Below, in pieces: positions 1 to 5,695 of a stretch of 16,115 bases of DNA. Under the pieces are notes generated by a model. That model saw only the letters and a program-made list of their open reading frames with translations. It was not told the DNA's origin and ran no database searches. How positions within the stretch are numbered: the first letter of the stretch is position 1; every line of letters starts with the position of its first letter. The DNA lies in contig CALCUE010000014.1 in the NCBI GenBank assembly GCA_937906945.1, forward strand, positions 1 through 16,115. Reading direction: 5' to 3'. The translations under genes were made by a program, and so were the position numbers. The DNA is from an uncultured Clostridia bacterium (GTDB lineage: Bacteria; Bacillota; Clostridia; Oscillospirales; Ruminococcaceae).

Positions 1-37
1 GCTCCTTTCGTCTTTTTGCCTTCGGCAAAAATCCACC
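1..37. repeat. Terminal direct repeat, left copy (identical to 16079-16115)
   Basis: The first 37 bases of the window recur without mismatch as the last 37 bases. The unit contains a hairpin at 12-30 (arms TTTTTGCC / GGCAAAAA, loop TTC). It either marks a dispersed repeat at which the contig broke at both ends, or an overlap produced by circular assembly. The housekeeping gene content makes a real small replicon unlikely. Confidence 0.85.
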
Positions 38-53
38 TCCCTCCCGGAGGGAG
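12..53. repeat. Two tandem small hairpins of a dispersed repeat
   Basis: Two perfect 8-bp-stem hairpins lie back to back. The first is at 12-30 (TTTTTGCC, loop TTC, GGCAAAAA). The second is at 35-53 (CCTCCCTC, loop CCG, GAGGGAGG). No open frame with a ribosome binding site covers them. They resemble the short palindromic intergenic repeats common in GC-rich Clostridia genomes; family membership is my inference. Confidence 0.6.
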
Positions 54-60
54 GCATTAA

Positions 61-155
61 ATCGCTCCCCATTTCCCGAAATCGAACCGGAAAGCCCCTC
101 ATCCGTCTCGCTTCGCTCGACAGCGAACTTTTGCACAGGGGAGCCTTTAAAGAAT
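61..155 (-). repeat. Dispersed intergenic repeat, copy B (diverged)
   Basis: Read on the minus strand, this stretch aligns end to end with 7071-7160 on the plus strand. Shared blocks in order are CTTTAAAG at one end, GACGGATGAGGGGCTTT in the middle, and GATTTCGG followed by AAA-TGG at the other end. The part between the first two blocks differs. It contains no gene. The similarity outside the core suggests a discrete repeat about 90 bases long, present here in opposite orientation to its relative. Confidence 0.6.
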
Positions 156-170
156 TCCCCAGACTTTTTC

Positions 171-202
171 GGTGCGGAAGCACCGGCGGCGTGAAGCGCC
201 GC
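171..202. repeat. Pair of short GC-rich hairpins
   Basis: Two adjacent perfect inverted repeats: 171-184 (GGTGC, loop GGAA, GCACC) and 186-202 (GCGGCG, loop TGAAG, CGCCGC). Neither is followed by a clean T-tract, so they do not look like terminators. They add to the hairpin-dense character of positions 1-312. Confidence 0.5.
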
Positions 203-215
203 TACCCTCTCCTCT

Positions 216-312
216 GTCATTCCGAGGGAGCGCAGCGACCGTGGGAATCTTTTTATTTCTCTCGTCGGGGATAAGATTGCCGCGTCGCCGCTTCGCGGCT
301 CCTCGCAATGAC
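216..312. repeat. Bipartite inverted repeat (REP/BIME-like)
   Basis: A unit starting GTCATTCCGAGG at 216-250 is followed, after a spacer, by a related unit in reverse orientation at 274-312 that ends CTCGCAATGAC. The outer ends (GTCATT / AATGAC) and the core (GAGGGAGCG against CGGCTCCTC) are imperfectly complementary, so the whole can fold into one long stem-loop. A single unit of the same kind is present at 7037-7075 and a truncated one begins at 15898. Together with its flanks this fills the gene-free stretch 1-406, in which I see no other feature except the terminator at 371-402. Confidence 0.65.
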
Positions 313-370
313 GCTTTTTATAACCGATTGGGGGAAGGTTATTACCCCTTCCTTTTCCCCAAAAACAGAA

Positions 371-402
371 ACACCCGCTTCGACTTTCGTCGAAGCGGGT
401 GT
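371..402 (-). terminator. Rho-independent terminator of the two-component operon
   Basis: A perfect 14-bp stem (371-384 with 389-402, loop TTTC) lies just beyond the histidine kinase stop codon. On the minus strand the stem is followed by TTCTGTTTTTGG. A stronger T-run lies on the plus-strand side, so it can probably act in both directions. Confidence 0.85.
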
Positions 403-406
403 TTTT

Positions 407-2329
407 TTATTTTTCTTCCGTGGAAATCGCCTCTTCCGGCGTTTCTTCCTCCGAAGACCGGGACGCCGGATAGGTCACCGGTTCCAATGGCTCCTGCCAG
501 AGGGGAAGCGTCAGCATCACTTTATAAAGATCGCCGTCCAGCGAAAGCCGGAACGTACCGCCGCAAAGCTCCGTCAGCGACCGGGCGATGGAAAGCCCCA
601 GGCCGTTTCCGTCGCTGTTCCGGGAGGAATCGCCCCGGACGAACCGCTCCATCAGCGTCTCCGCCGACATATTGAGCGGCTCTCTCGAAATATTTTTGAT
701 CTGCAAAACCGCCCGGCCGCCCTGTTTTTTGAGGTCAAAATAGGCCCTCGTCCCCGGTTGGGCGTATTTGATGATGTTTTGGATAAGGTTATCGAGCACC
801 CGCCAGAAAAGCCGCCCGTCGGTATAAACTAAAAGCTCCTCCGGAGCGTCCAGAACCGGCGCAACGTCCGCCGCCGTCAGCTTCTCTGAAAATTCCCCGA
901 CGGACTGCTCCACAAGTTCCACCAGATCGACCGCCTCTTTGTTGACCGGCAAAGCGCCGGACGACGCTTTCGACGCCTCCACCAGGTCCTCCGTCAGCTT
1001 TTTGAGCTTCTGGCTCTGCCGGTCGAGCACGTCGATATATTCTTTGGCCTTTTCGCTCTCGATCTCCTCCTTTTTGAGCAGATCGACGTAGGAAACGATG
1101 GAGGTCAGCGGCGTTTTAAGGTCGTGGCTCACGTTGGTAATAAGCTCCGTTTTGAACCGTTCGCTCTTGATCTTCGCCTCCACCGCCCGGGAAAGACCGC
1201 CGGTGGCGCTGTTGAGGTTCTTCCCGTGCTCACGGAGTTTGCCCCAAAGCTTCCGGGTGTCAACGCCGTGGGAAAAATCGCCCTTGGCGATGTCCTCGCC
1301 GCCTTTTTCCAGGGTCTTCAGCTGCGTACCGAGCGCCGCCGCGAGAAGAAGCGCCGCCAGATCCACCGTGATGAGCACCAGCAGCATGAAGGCGGAATTC
1401 CAATCGAAGACCGCCGCCGTCAGAAGAACGTTGATGGCGGCGAAAACGCCGCAGGCGAGCACCGGTTTCCACACCGTCGGAAGAGCCCGGAAAAACCAGA
1501 GCAAAAGCCGTCCGATCCAGACCACGACGACGTTTTTCCACCAACCCTCCTGTTTCATCCGCGCCGCCATGGTTTCCAAAAAGAGGAACCCGACCGCCGC
1601 GAAGGCCAAAAACACGCCGAAGGTAAAAAACAGCCAGAGCCAGCCGCAATAAGAATCGAAAAACCGCCAATGACCGATCTCCCGAAGCACGCTGTAAAGG
1701 GACCCACCGGCCAAAAACGCCCCGAACGCCACAAGATCGTAGGGAATTTTATGAAGCCCGCCGACTTTCACGGTGCCGTCGGACAAAAGTCCCGCTCCGC
1801 AGAGCAGATAAAGCGTCAGCAAAAGGACAAGACCGCCGCAGACGATGGCACCGTCAATGAGAAGGTGCCAGTTTTCATAGGCGAACCAGGCCGGATAAAG
1901 GTCCGACGTCACCGGGATCGGGCGGATGAGATAGCCCGTGGCGGTAAGGTCCCGTGTCGGGTGACCGCTTTCATCCACTTCGGAAAGCTCGTAGGAGCTT
2001 ACCACCGGGACAAAATTTTTTTCCACGGTGGAAAAAAGAACGGCGTTTCCGTCCCGGATCTCACAGCGAAAGTCCATGGATGAAGGCGTATAGTTCCCTT
2101 TCACAAGACCCGAAAGGTCGTTCCAATAGACGTAATCGGCGATCCACCCCAGCTTTTGCCGCGCATAGCTTTCGCAAAGATCGGTCTTCCAGAAATCCCG
2201 CTCGGCGACGCCGTCATCGGCGGCGCCGCTTATCCCCATCCAGGCGAAAAGACCGCCCAGAGCGGTCAGAAGCACCGCCAGAACAAAGGCCAGCGCCTTC
2301 AGAAAGCTGTTTCCCAGAAATTTTTTCAT
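407..2329 (-). CDS. Membrane sensor histidine kinase of a two-component system
   Basis: This 640-residue protein is the sensor partner of the adjacent response regulator. A membrane segment at about 10-32 is followed by an extracytoplasmic region to about 155. Five further hydrophobic segments are at roughly 157-178, 195-213, 228-250, 287-306 and 314-336, then a HAMP-like linker. The kinase core is complete: H-box with phospho-acceptor His402 (VSHDLKTPLTS), N-box 511-523 with Asn518, F-box ERFVRGD 561-567, and G-box DGNGLGLS 573-580. The C-terminal 25 residues are acidic and Pro/Glu-rich. Its ATG overlaps the regulator's stop as ATGA, with GGAGG seven bases upstream inside that gene, so the two are translationally coupled. 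The stimulus cannot be read from the sequence. The extra membrane segments between sensor loop and kinase core exceed the usual two-segment layout. Confidence 0.95.
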   Translation of the reverse strand: MKKFLGNSFLKALAFVLAVLLTALGGLFAWMGISGAADDGVAERDFWKTDLCESYARQKLGWIADYVYWNDLSGLVKGNYTPSSMDFRCEIRDGNAVLFSTVEKNFVPVVSSYELSEVDESGHPTRDLTATGYLIRPIPVTSDLYPAWFAYENWHLLIDGAIVCGGLVLLLTLYLLCGAGLLSDGTVKVGGLHKIPYDLVAFGAFLAGGSLYSVLREIGHWRFFDSYCGWLWLFFTFGVFLAFAAVGFLFLETMAARMKQEGWWKNVVVVWIGRLLLWFFRALPTVWKPVLACGVFAAINVLLTAAVFDWNSAFMLLVLITVDLAALLLAAALGTQLKTLEKGGEDIAKGDFSHGVDTRKLWGKLREHGKNLNSATGGLSRAVEAKIKSERFKTELITNVSHDLKTPLTSIVSYVDLLKKEEIESEKAKEYIDVLDRQSQKLKKLTEDLVEASKASSGALPVNKEAVDLVELVEQSVGEFSEKLTAADVAPVLDAPEELLVYTDGRLFWRVLDNLIQNIIKYAQPGTRAYFDLKKQGGRAVLQIKNISREPLNMSAETLMERFVRGDSSRNSDGNGLGLSIARSLTELCGGTFRLSLDGDLYKVMLTLPLWQEPLEPVTYPASRSSEEETPEEAISTEEK

Positions 2330-3018
2330 CCCTTATCCTCCAGCTTATAACCCTTGCCCCAGACCACTTTCAGATAGCGGGGATTGGCCGGGTCGATCTC
2401 CAGTTTTTCCCTCAGATGCCGGATGTGAACGGCAATGGTGCCTTCGGCGCCCAGCGGGTCGTCCTCCCAGACCGTCCGGTAAATTTCCTTCGAGGAAAAA
2501 ACACGGCCCGGGTTCTGCATGAAAAGGCGAAGGATGTCGTATTCCGTCGGCGTCAGCGCCACCGGTTCGCCGGAAAGATAGGCCTGCTTGCCCTTGTCGT
2601 CCAGTTCGATCTCCCCGATGGAAAGGCTCTCCGGCTTTCTTTCCATGCCGCCGAGATAGGCGTAGCGCCGCAGCTGCGCCTTGACCCGGGCGATAAGCTC
2701 CATGGGGTTAAAGGGCTTCGTGATATAGTCGTCGGCCCCGACGGTGAGACCGAGAATTTTGTCGGTGTCCTCGCTTTTCGCCGTCAGAAGAATGACCGGC
2801 GCGTTGCTTTGTTCCCGGATGCGGGTCGTCGCGGCGACGCCGTCCATCTTCGGCATCATGATGTCCATAAGGACCAGGTGGATCTCCTCTTTTTCCAGAA
2901 TTTCCAGCGCCTCGAGCCCGTTTTCCGCCTCGAAGATCCGGTAGCCTTCGCCGGAAAGATAGATTTTCAGCGCGTTCCGGATATCCCGGTCGTCGTCGCA
3001 AATGAGAATATGGTACAT
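2326..3018 (-). CDS. OmpR/PhoB-family response regulator
   Basis: A 230-residue DNA-binding response regulator. The receiver domain (about 3-120) has the acidic pocket DDD at 8-10, phospho-acceptor Asp52 (LVLMDIMMPKMDG), Thr79 and Lys101. A winged-helix domain (about 130-228) has the family's typical ALTPTEYDILRLF and AVHIRHLREKL segments. I chose the ATG at 3018 over a GTG nine bases upstream: GGAGG lies eight bases before the ATG but abuts the GTG, and the protein then starts MYHILICDDD, as is normal for the family. It is the first gene of a two-gene operon and is followed by its kinase with a 4-base overlap. The short leader contains an inverted repeat that may be its own operator. Target genes are unknown. 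Confidence 0.95.
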   Translation of the reverse strand: MYHILICDDDRDIRNALKIYLSGEGYRIFEAENGLEALEILEKEEIHLVLMDIMMPKMDGVAATTRIREQSNAPVILLTAKSEDTDKILGLTVGADDYITKPFNPMELIARVKAQLRRYAYLGGMERKPESLSIGEIELDDKGKQAYLSGEPVALTPTEYDILRLFMQNPGRVFSSKEIYRTVWEDDPLGAEGTIAVHIRHLREKLEIDPANPRYLKVVWGKGYKLEDKG

Positions 3019-3039
3019 CCTTCCCACCTCCTTTTTTCA

Positions 3040-3082
3040 GTATATCGGAAAAGAACTTAAGATAAAAGGGGCAAGTTCTTAA
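3040..3082 (-). promoter_or_regulatory. Promoter and candidate autoregulatory operator of the two-component operon
   Basis: On the minus strand a TATACT -10 box lies at 3040-3045, about ten bases before the GGAGG of the regulator gene, giving a very short leader. No good -35 box sits 17 bases upstream. In its place is an inverted repeat, AAGAACTT at 3051-3058 and AAGTTCTT at 3073-3080, each followed by AA on the plus strand. A weak -35 plus repeated TTAAG half-sites is what one expects of a promoter activated by an OmpR-type regulator; the link to this regulator is inference. Confidence 0.5.
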
Positions 3083-3123
3083 TTTTCTTTTAAGATTTCC
3101 GCTTCAAGGGGAAGAAGCTTTTT

Positions 3124-4005
3124 TCATTCCATTCCCCGGATCCTCTCCTCGTTGGCGAAAACGGCGCCGAACCGCGAAAGACCGAAGCGGTCGGTAAAAT
3201 GTTCGCACTTGCAAAGGAACAGATAGTAGGGGGAAAGTCCCTCGCCGTAAAGGCTCTCAAAATTCGCCTGCCCTTTCGCCAAAAGCACGTCCGCGCCGAA
3301 AACAGCCTCCTTCGCCTCTTCGGAAAGGCGGTCCAAAACGGTGCCCGGCGCGGCGTTTCCGTTTCCGACACAGGAAAAAAGCGCCGTCAGTCCCACTTCC
3401 TTCGCGTCCTCCATCGAAGCGTCGTTGTCCACGTTGGCTCCCCGGACCACCACCGTCACCGAAAGGTTCGGAAAACGCTTTCGGATCACCCGCAAAAGCA
3501 CTTTGTCCAGAACGATCTCCCCGGCGTTGTCCGTAAGATACGTAAGACGCTTCGCTTTGGCAAGGTCGGCGGTAAAAGCCGCCACCTCTTTTTCGGGAAG
3601 CGCCGCCGTTTCTGCCCGCTCCAAAAGAAGCGCCAGCGTCGTTTCGTTGACGTTTTCCACGGCGGCGGTATCGATATAGTTTCCGGCGACCGCCAGCCGC
3701 AGTGCCGCCCCTATGGGGTCGGCGTTTTGCTCCGCCTGACGGAAAAATTCCTCCTCCCGGTCCAGAAGAAGCCGGTTATAAAGGCGTTTTTCCTCCGAAA
3801 AGTCCTTCGTTTCGCCCCAAAATTCCCGAAACAGTCCGTCGATCCGTTCCGAAAGCGCCGGCGACGACTCCATCTTCCCAAAACGGCACAGAATTTCTTC
3901 CACTTCGTCAAGATAGCGCCGTTTTTTGTCCCCATCGGAAAAACCGGCCACCCGTTTCTCCTGTTTCTTCCGAAGGCAGTCCATGCAGGCTTTCTGCGCT
4001 TTCAA
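3124..4005 (-). CDS. DUF89 / ARMT1-like domain protein (damage-control phosphatase family, subfamily I)
   Basis: The 293-residue protein carries the DUF89 signature: TDNAGE at 158-163, the RGxxxxxND segment with Asn194-Asp195 followed by ASMEDA, and AKGQANFESL at 243-252 with Lys244. The family consists of metal-dependent phosphatases, several shown to hydrolyse harmful or surplus sugar and cofactor phosphates; the substrate here is unknown. Cysteines at 7 and 10 (CMDC) and 265 and 267 (CKC) fit the prokaryotic subfamily, where they probably form a metal or structural site. The start is a TTG: GGAGG lies eight bases upstream, and this start keeps the CMDC motif near the N-terminus. The next ATG falls inside that motif. 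A separate promoter precedes it, so it is probably monocistronic, although no strong terminator separates it from the response regulator gene. Confidence 0.88.
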   Translation of the reverse strand: MKAQKACMDCLRKKQEKRVAGFSDGDKKRRYLDEVEEILCRFGKMESSPALSERIDGLFREFWGETKDFSEEKRLYNRLLLDREEEFFRQAEQNADPIGAALRLAVAGNYIDTAAVENVNETTLALLLERAETAALPEKEVAAFTADLAKAKRLTYLTDNAGEIVLDKVLLRVIRKRFPNLSVTVVVRGANVDNDASMEDAKEVGLTALFSCVGNGNAAPGTVLDRLSEEAKEAVFGADVLLAKGQANFESLYGEGLSPYYLFLCKCEHFTDRFGLSRFGAVFANEERIRGME

Positions 4006-4037
4006 AGGCGTTCCCTCCTTTTCGTTTTTCTTCTTTT

Positions 4038-4066
4038 ATTCTATCGCCTGCGGCGAAAAAAGGCAA
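4038..4066 (-). promoter_or_regulatory. Sigma-A-type promoter of the DUF89 gene
   Basis: On the minus strand: TTGCCT (4061-4066), 17-base spacer, TAGAAT (4038-4043), about 30 bases before the TTG start. The -35 box abuts the T-tract of the preceding gene's terminator, so the two signals are packed into about 60 bases. Confidence 0.65.
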
Positions 4067-4070
4067 CAAA

Positions 4071-4094
4071 AAAGCGCCCCGATGGGGGCGCTTT
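4071..4094 (-). terminator. Terminator of the DUF4430 lipoprotein gene
   Basis: A ten-base-pair stem (AAAGCGCCCC at 4071-4080, loop GATG, GGGGCGCTTT at 4085-4094) is followed on the minus strand by TTTTTTGTTG, 13 bases after the stop codon. Confidence 0.9.
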
Positions 4095-4107
4095 TTGTTT
4101 TCAAAAA

Positions 4108-4482
4108 TTACCAGTTGGCTTCCTCGAGCTTGACCTCGATGACGTCGCCTTCGGCCATGGTCTGATCCCAAAGACCGACCTGGGCGTATTCGCCGTTGAC
4201 GTAAGAGCCCCAATAGACCGTCCAGGCCTCGTTGTCCTGCTGCATGTCGTCGATGCGGCTGATCATGTCGCCGTCAAAAAGCTCATAATCCACGTTGTTG
4301 GCTTTGAAATAATCCTCCATGGCGACACCGGCGGTGAGCCCGTCTTTGAGCTCGACGTCGATGACGTAGCGCTCGGTACCCTCAAGGTCGATGATCTTGA
4401 TGGTGGCGGTGGGTTTTTTCGCGCAGGAAGCAAGGCAAAGGACCATTACAAGAGCCAGTAAAACAGCAATCAGTTTTTTCAT
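4108..4482 (-). CDS. Small DUF4430-domain lipoprotein
   Basis: The 124-residue precursor starts with a lipoprotein signal peptide (MKKLIAVLLALVMVLCLASC; lipobox LASC, lipidated Cys20), so the mature protein should be tethered to the outer face of the membrane. The remaining ~100 residues form one DUF4430-type domain, the fold related to the C-terminal domain of transcobalamin/intrinsic factor. The typical ending is visible: WTVYWGSYVNGEYAQVG at 88-104, then EGDVIEVKLE. In other Firmicutes such domains occur in surface proteins, sometimes as part of larger cobalamin- or adhesion-related proteins; here the domain stands alone and no cobalamin gene is near. AGGAGG lies nine bases before the ATG. 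With its own promoter and terminator, it forms an independent single-gene unit. The ligand is unknown. Confidence 0.85.
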   Translation of the reverse strand: MKKLIAVLLALVMVLCLASCAKKPTATIKIIDLEGTERYVIDVELKDGLTAGVAMEDYFKANNVDYELFDGDMISRIDDMQQDNEAWTVYWGSYVNGEYAQVGLWDQTMAEGDVIEVKLEEANW

Positions 4483-4518
4483 GGGGTTTTTCCTCCTATG
4501 ACTTTATTTTATGCTTTG

Positions 4519-4547
4519 AGTATAGTCTCTTTCCGGGGAAATTTCAA
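4519..4547 (-). promoter_or_regulatory. Promoter of the DUF4430 lipoprotein gene
   Basis: TTGAAA (4542-4547), 17-base spacer, TATACT (4519-4524) on the minus strand. The -35 box overlaps the stop codon of rsmA. There is no terminator after rsmA, so some read-through from that operon is also possible. Confidence 0.75.
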
Positions 4548-5413
4548 GGCTTCCCGGCGGGATTTCGAAGGGCTTTGGCAAGGTTCGCAAAATCGGTCAT
4601 CGTAAGAGCCTCGGCGCGAACGGTTTCGGAAAGACCGCAGGAAGCGAAAACCGGCAAAAGCTCCTCTTTGCTCCATCCAAGTCCGGACGAAAGGGCGTTG
4701 GAAAGGGTCTTGCGCCGCTGACCGAAGGCGGCTTTGACCACCTTGAAGAAAAACGCCTCGTCGGGAACGTCCACCGGCGGTTTTTCCCGAATGGAAAAGC
4801 GCATGACGGCGGAATCGACGTTGGGCGGCGGCACAAAGTCGTTCCGGGAAACGAAAAACAGCGTTTCGGGTTCGCTGTAATAGTGGATCGTCGCCGTGGT
4901 AACGTTGCCGTCCCGGCTTCCGGGAAGGGCGGAAAGCCGTTTGGCCGCCTCTTTCTGCACCATGACGGTGATCCCGTCGCCGCCAACTTTTTCCTCCAAA
5001 AGCTTCACGATGACCGGCGACGTGATATAGTACGGCAGATTGGCGCAGACGACGAAAGGTCGGTCGCCGAACTGCTCCGCCACCAGTTTTTTAAGATCCA
5101 GTTTGAGCACGTCGCCGTTTATGACGGTGACGTTGGAAAAATCCGCCAGCGTCTCGTTGAGCACCGGCAGAAGGCTGTCGTCGAGCTCAATGGTGACGAC
5201 CTTTTCGGCCCGAAGGGCCAGTTCCTTGGTCAGAACGCCAATGCCGGGTCCGATCTCTAAAGCGCATACCCCGGGACCGACGCCGCTTTTCTCAGCGATT
5301 CTTGGGCAAAGCTCCGGGTTCACGATAAAGTTCTGACCGAGACTTTTGGAAAAGCGAAACCCGTGGCGGCGCAGGATTTCCTCCACAACGGAAAGATTCG
5401 ATAAATCAGGCAT
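4544..5413 (-). CDS. rsmA: 16S rRNA dimethyladenosine transferase RsmA (KsgA)
   Basis: The enzyme dimethylates two adjacent adenosines in the 3'-terminal helix 45 loop of 16S rRNA late in small-subunit assembly, using S-adenosylmethionine. The 289-residue protein has the full family pattern: N-terminal SKSLGQNFI at 22-30, SAM-binding EIGPGIGVLT at 53-62, acidic Glu76 at the end of the second strand, NGD at 99-101, the catalytic NLPY at 125-128, FVPPPNVDSAV at 193-203 and FGQRRKTLSN at 230-239. Length is normal. The ATG has GGAGG five bases upstream and lies ten bases after the barstar stop, so it is the last gene of the run pseudouridine synthase–barnase–barstar–rsmA. This is an essential-type housekeeping gene and argues for a chromosomal location. 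Confidence 0.97.
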   Translation of the reverse strand: MPDLSNLSVVEEILRRHGFRFSKSLGQNFIVNPELCPRIAEKSGVGPGVCALEIGPGIGVLTKELALRAEKVVTIELDDSLLPVLNETLADFSNVTVINGDVLKLDLKKLVAEQFGDRPFVVCANLPYYITSPVIVKLLEEKVGGDGITVMVQKEAAKRLSALPGSRDGNVTTATIHYYSEPETLFFVSRNDFVPPPNVDSAVMRFSIREKPPVDVPDEAFFFKVVKAAFGQRRKTLSNALSSGLGWSKEELLPVFASCGLSETVRAEALTMTDFANLAKALRNPAGKP

Positions 5414-5423
5414 AGTCCCTCCG

Positions 5424-5693
5424 TCAAAGCTCCAGCGTCAGATGGTCGTTTTCCTCGGCGGCATGGGTAAGCGCCTTGATGAAGCGACGATACCGCACGC
5501 CGAGCGCCTCGGAAAGCGCCTCTTTTTCGGTGATCTCGATGACGACGTCCTCGTCACGGATGTCGGTCAGACAGTCGTGCAGCGCGTCCAGGTTGTTGCC
5601 GTACCACTCCGGAAAATTCAGTTCCTCGGCAAAAAAGCGGTGGACCGCCGCCATATCGGCCATTTCCGTTCCACAGAGCGTAATTTTTTTCAT
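5424..5693 (-). CDS. Barstar-family ribonuclease inhibitor
   Basis: An 89-residue cytoplasmic protein matching barstar in length and layout. The segment ELNFPEWYGNNLDALHDCL (24-42) aligns with the inhibitory helix of Bacillus amyloliquefaciens barstar, and Asp36 and Asp40 correspond to its Asp35 and Asp39. Asp39 is the residue that plugs the barnase active site. The barstar interface aromatics Tyr29 and Trp38 are replaced by Trp30 and His39, so specificity may differ. It begins two bases after the barnase-like gene's stop, with GGAGG inside the end of that gene seven bases before the ATG. It therefore almost certainly serves as the immunity/inhibitor partner of that RNase, blocking any copy that folds before export. 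rsmA follows ten bases later. Confidence 0.9.
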   Translation of the reverse strand: MKKITLCGTEMADMAAVHRFFAEELNFPEWYGNNLDALHDCLTDIRDEDVVIEITEKEALSEALGVRYRRFIKALTHAAEENDHLTLEL

Positions 5694-5695
5694 AC

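Noticed and set aside
216..312. A CRISPR array or tRNA in the repeat-rich stretches
   Set aside because: The units are inverted, differ in sequence and lack regular spacers. None can fold as a tRNA cloverleaf with a conserved T-loop.
1124..3060. Long plus-strand open frames opposite the two-component genes
   Set aside because: Arg/Pro/His-rich, no recognisable domain, and opposed to well-supported kinase and regulator genes. They are shadows caused by GC-rich codon use.
3101..3118. A short hairpin (GCTTC / GAAGC) between the DUF89 gene and the response regulator promoter as a terminator
   Set aside because: Only a five-base-pair stem with an eight-base loop, and on the minus strand it is not followed by a T-tract.
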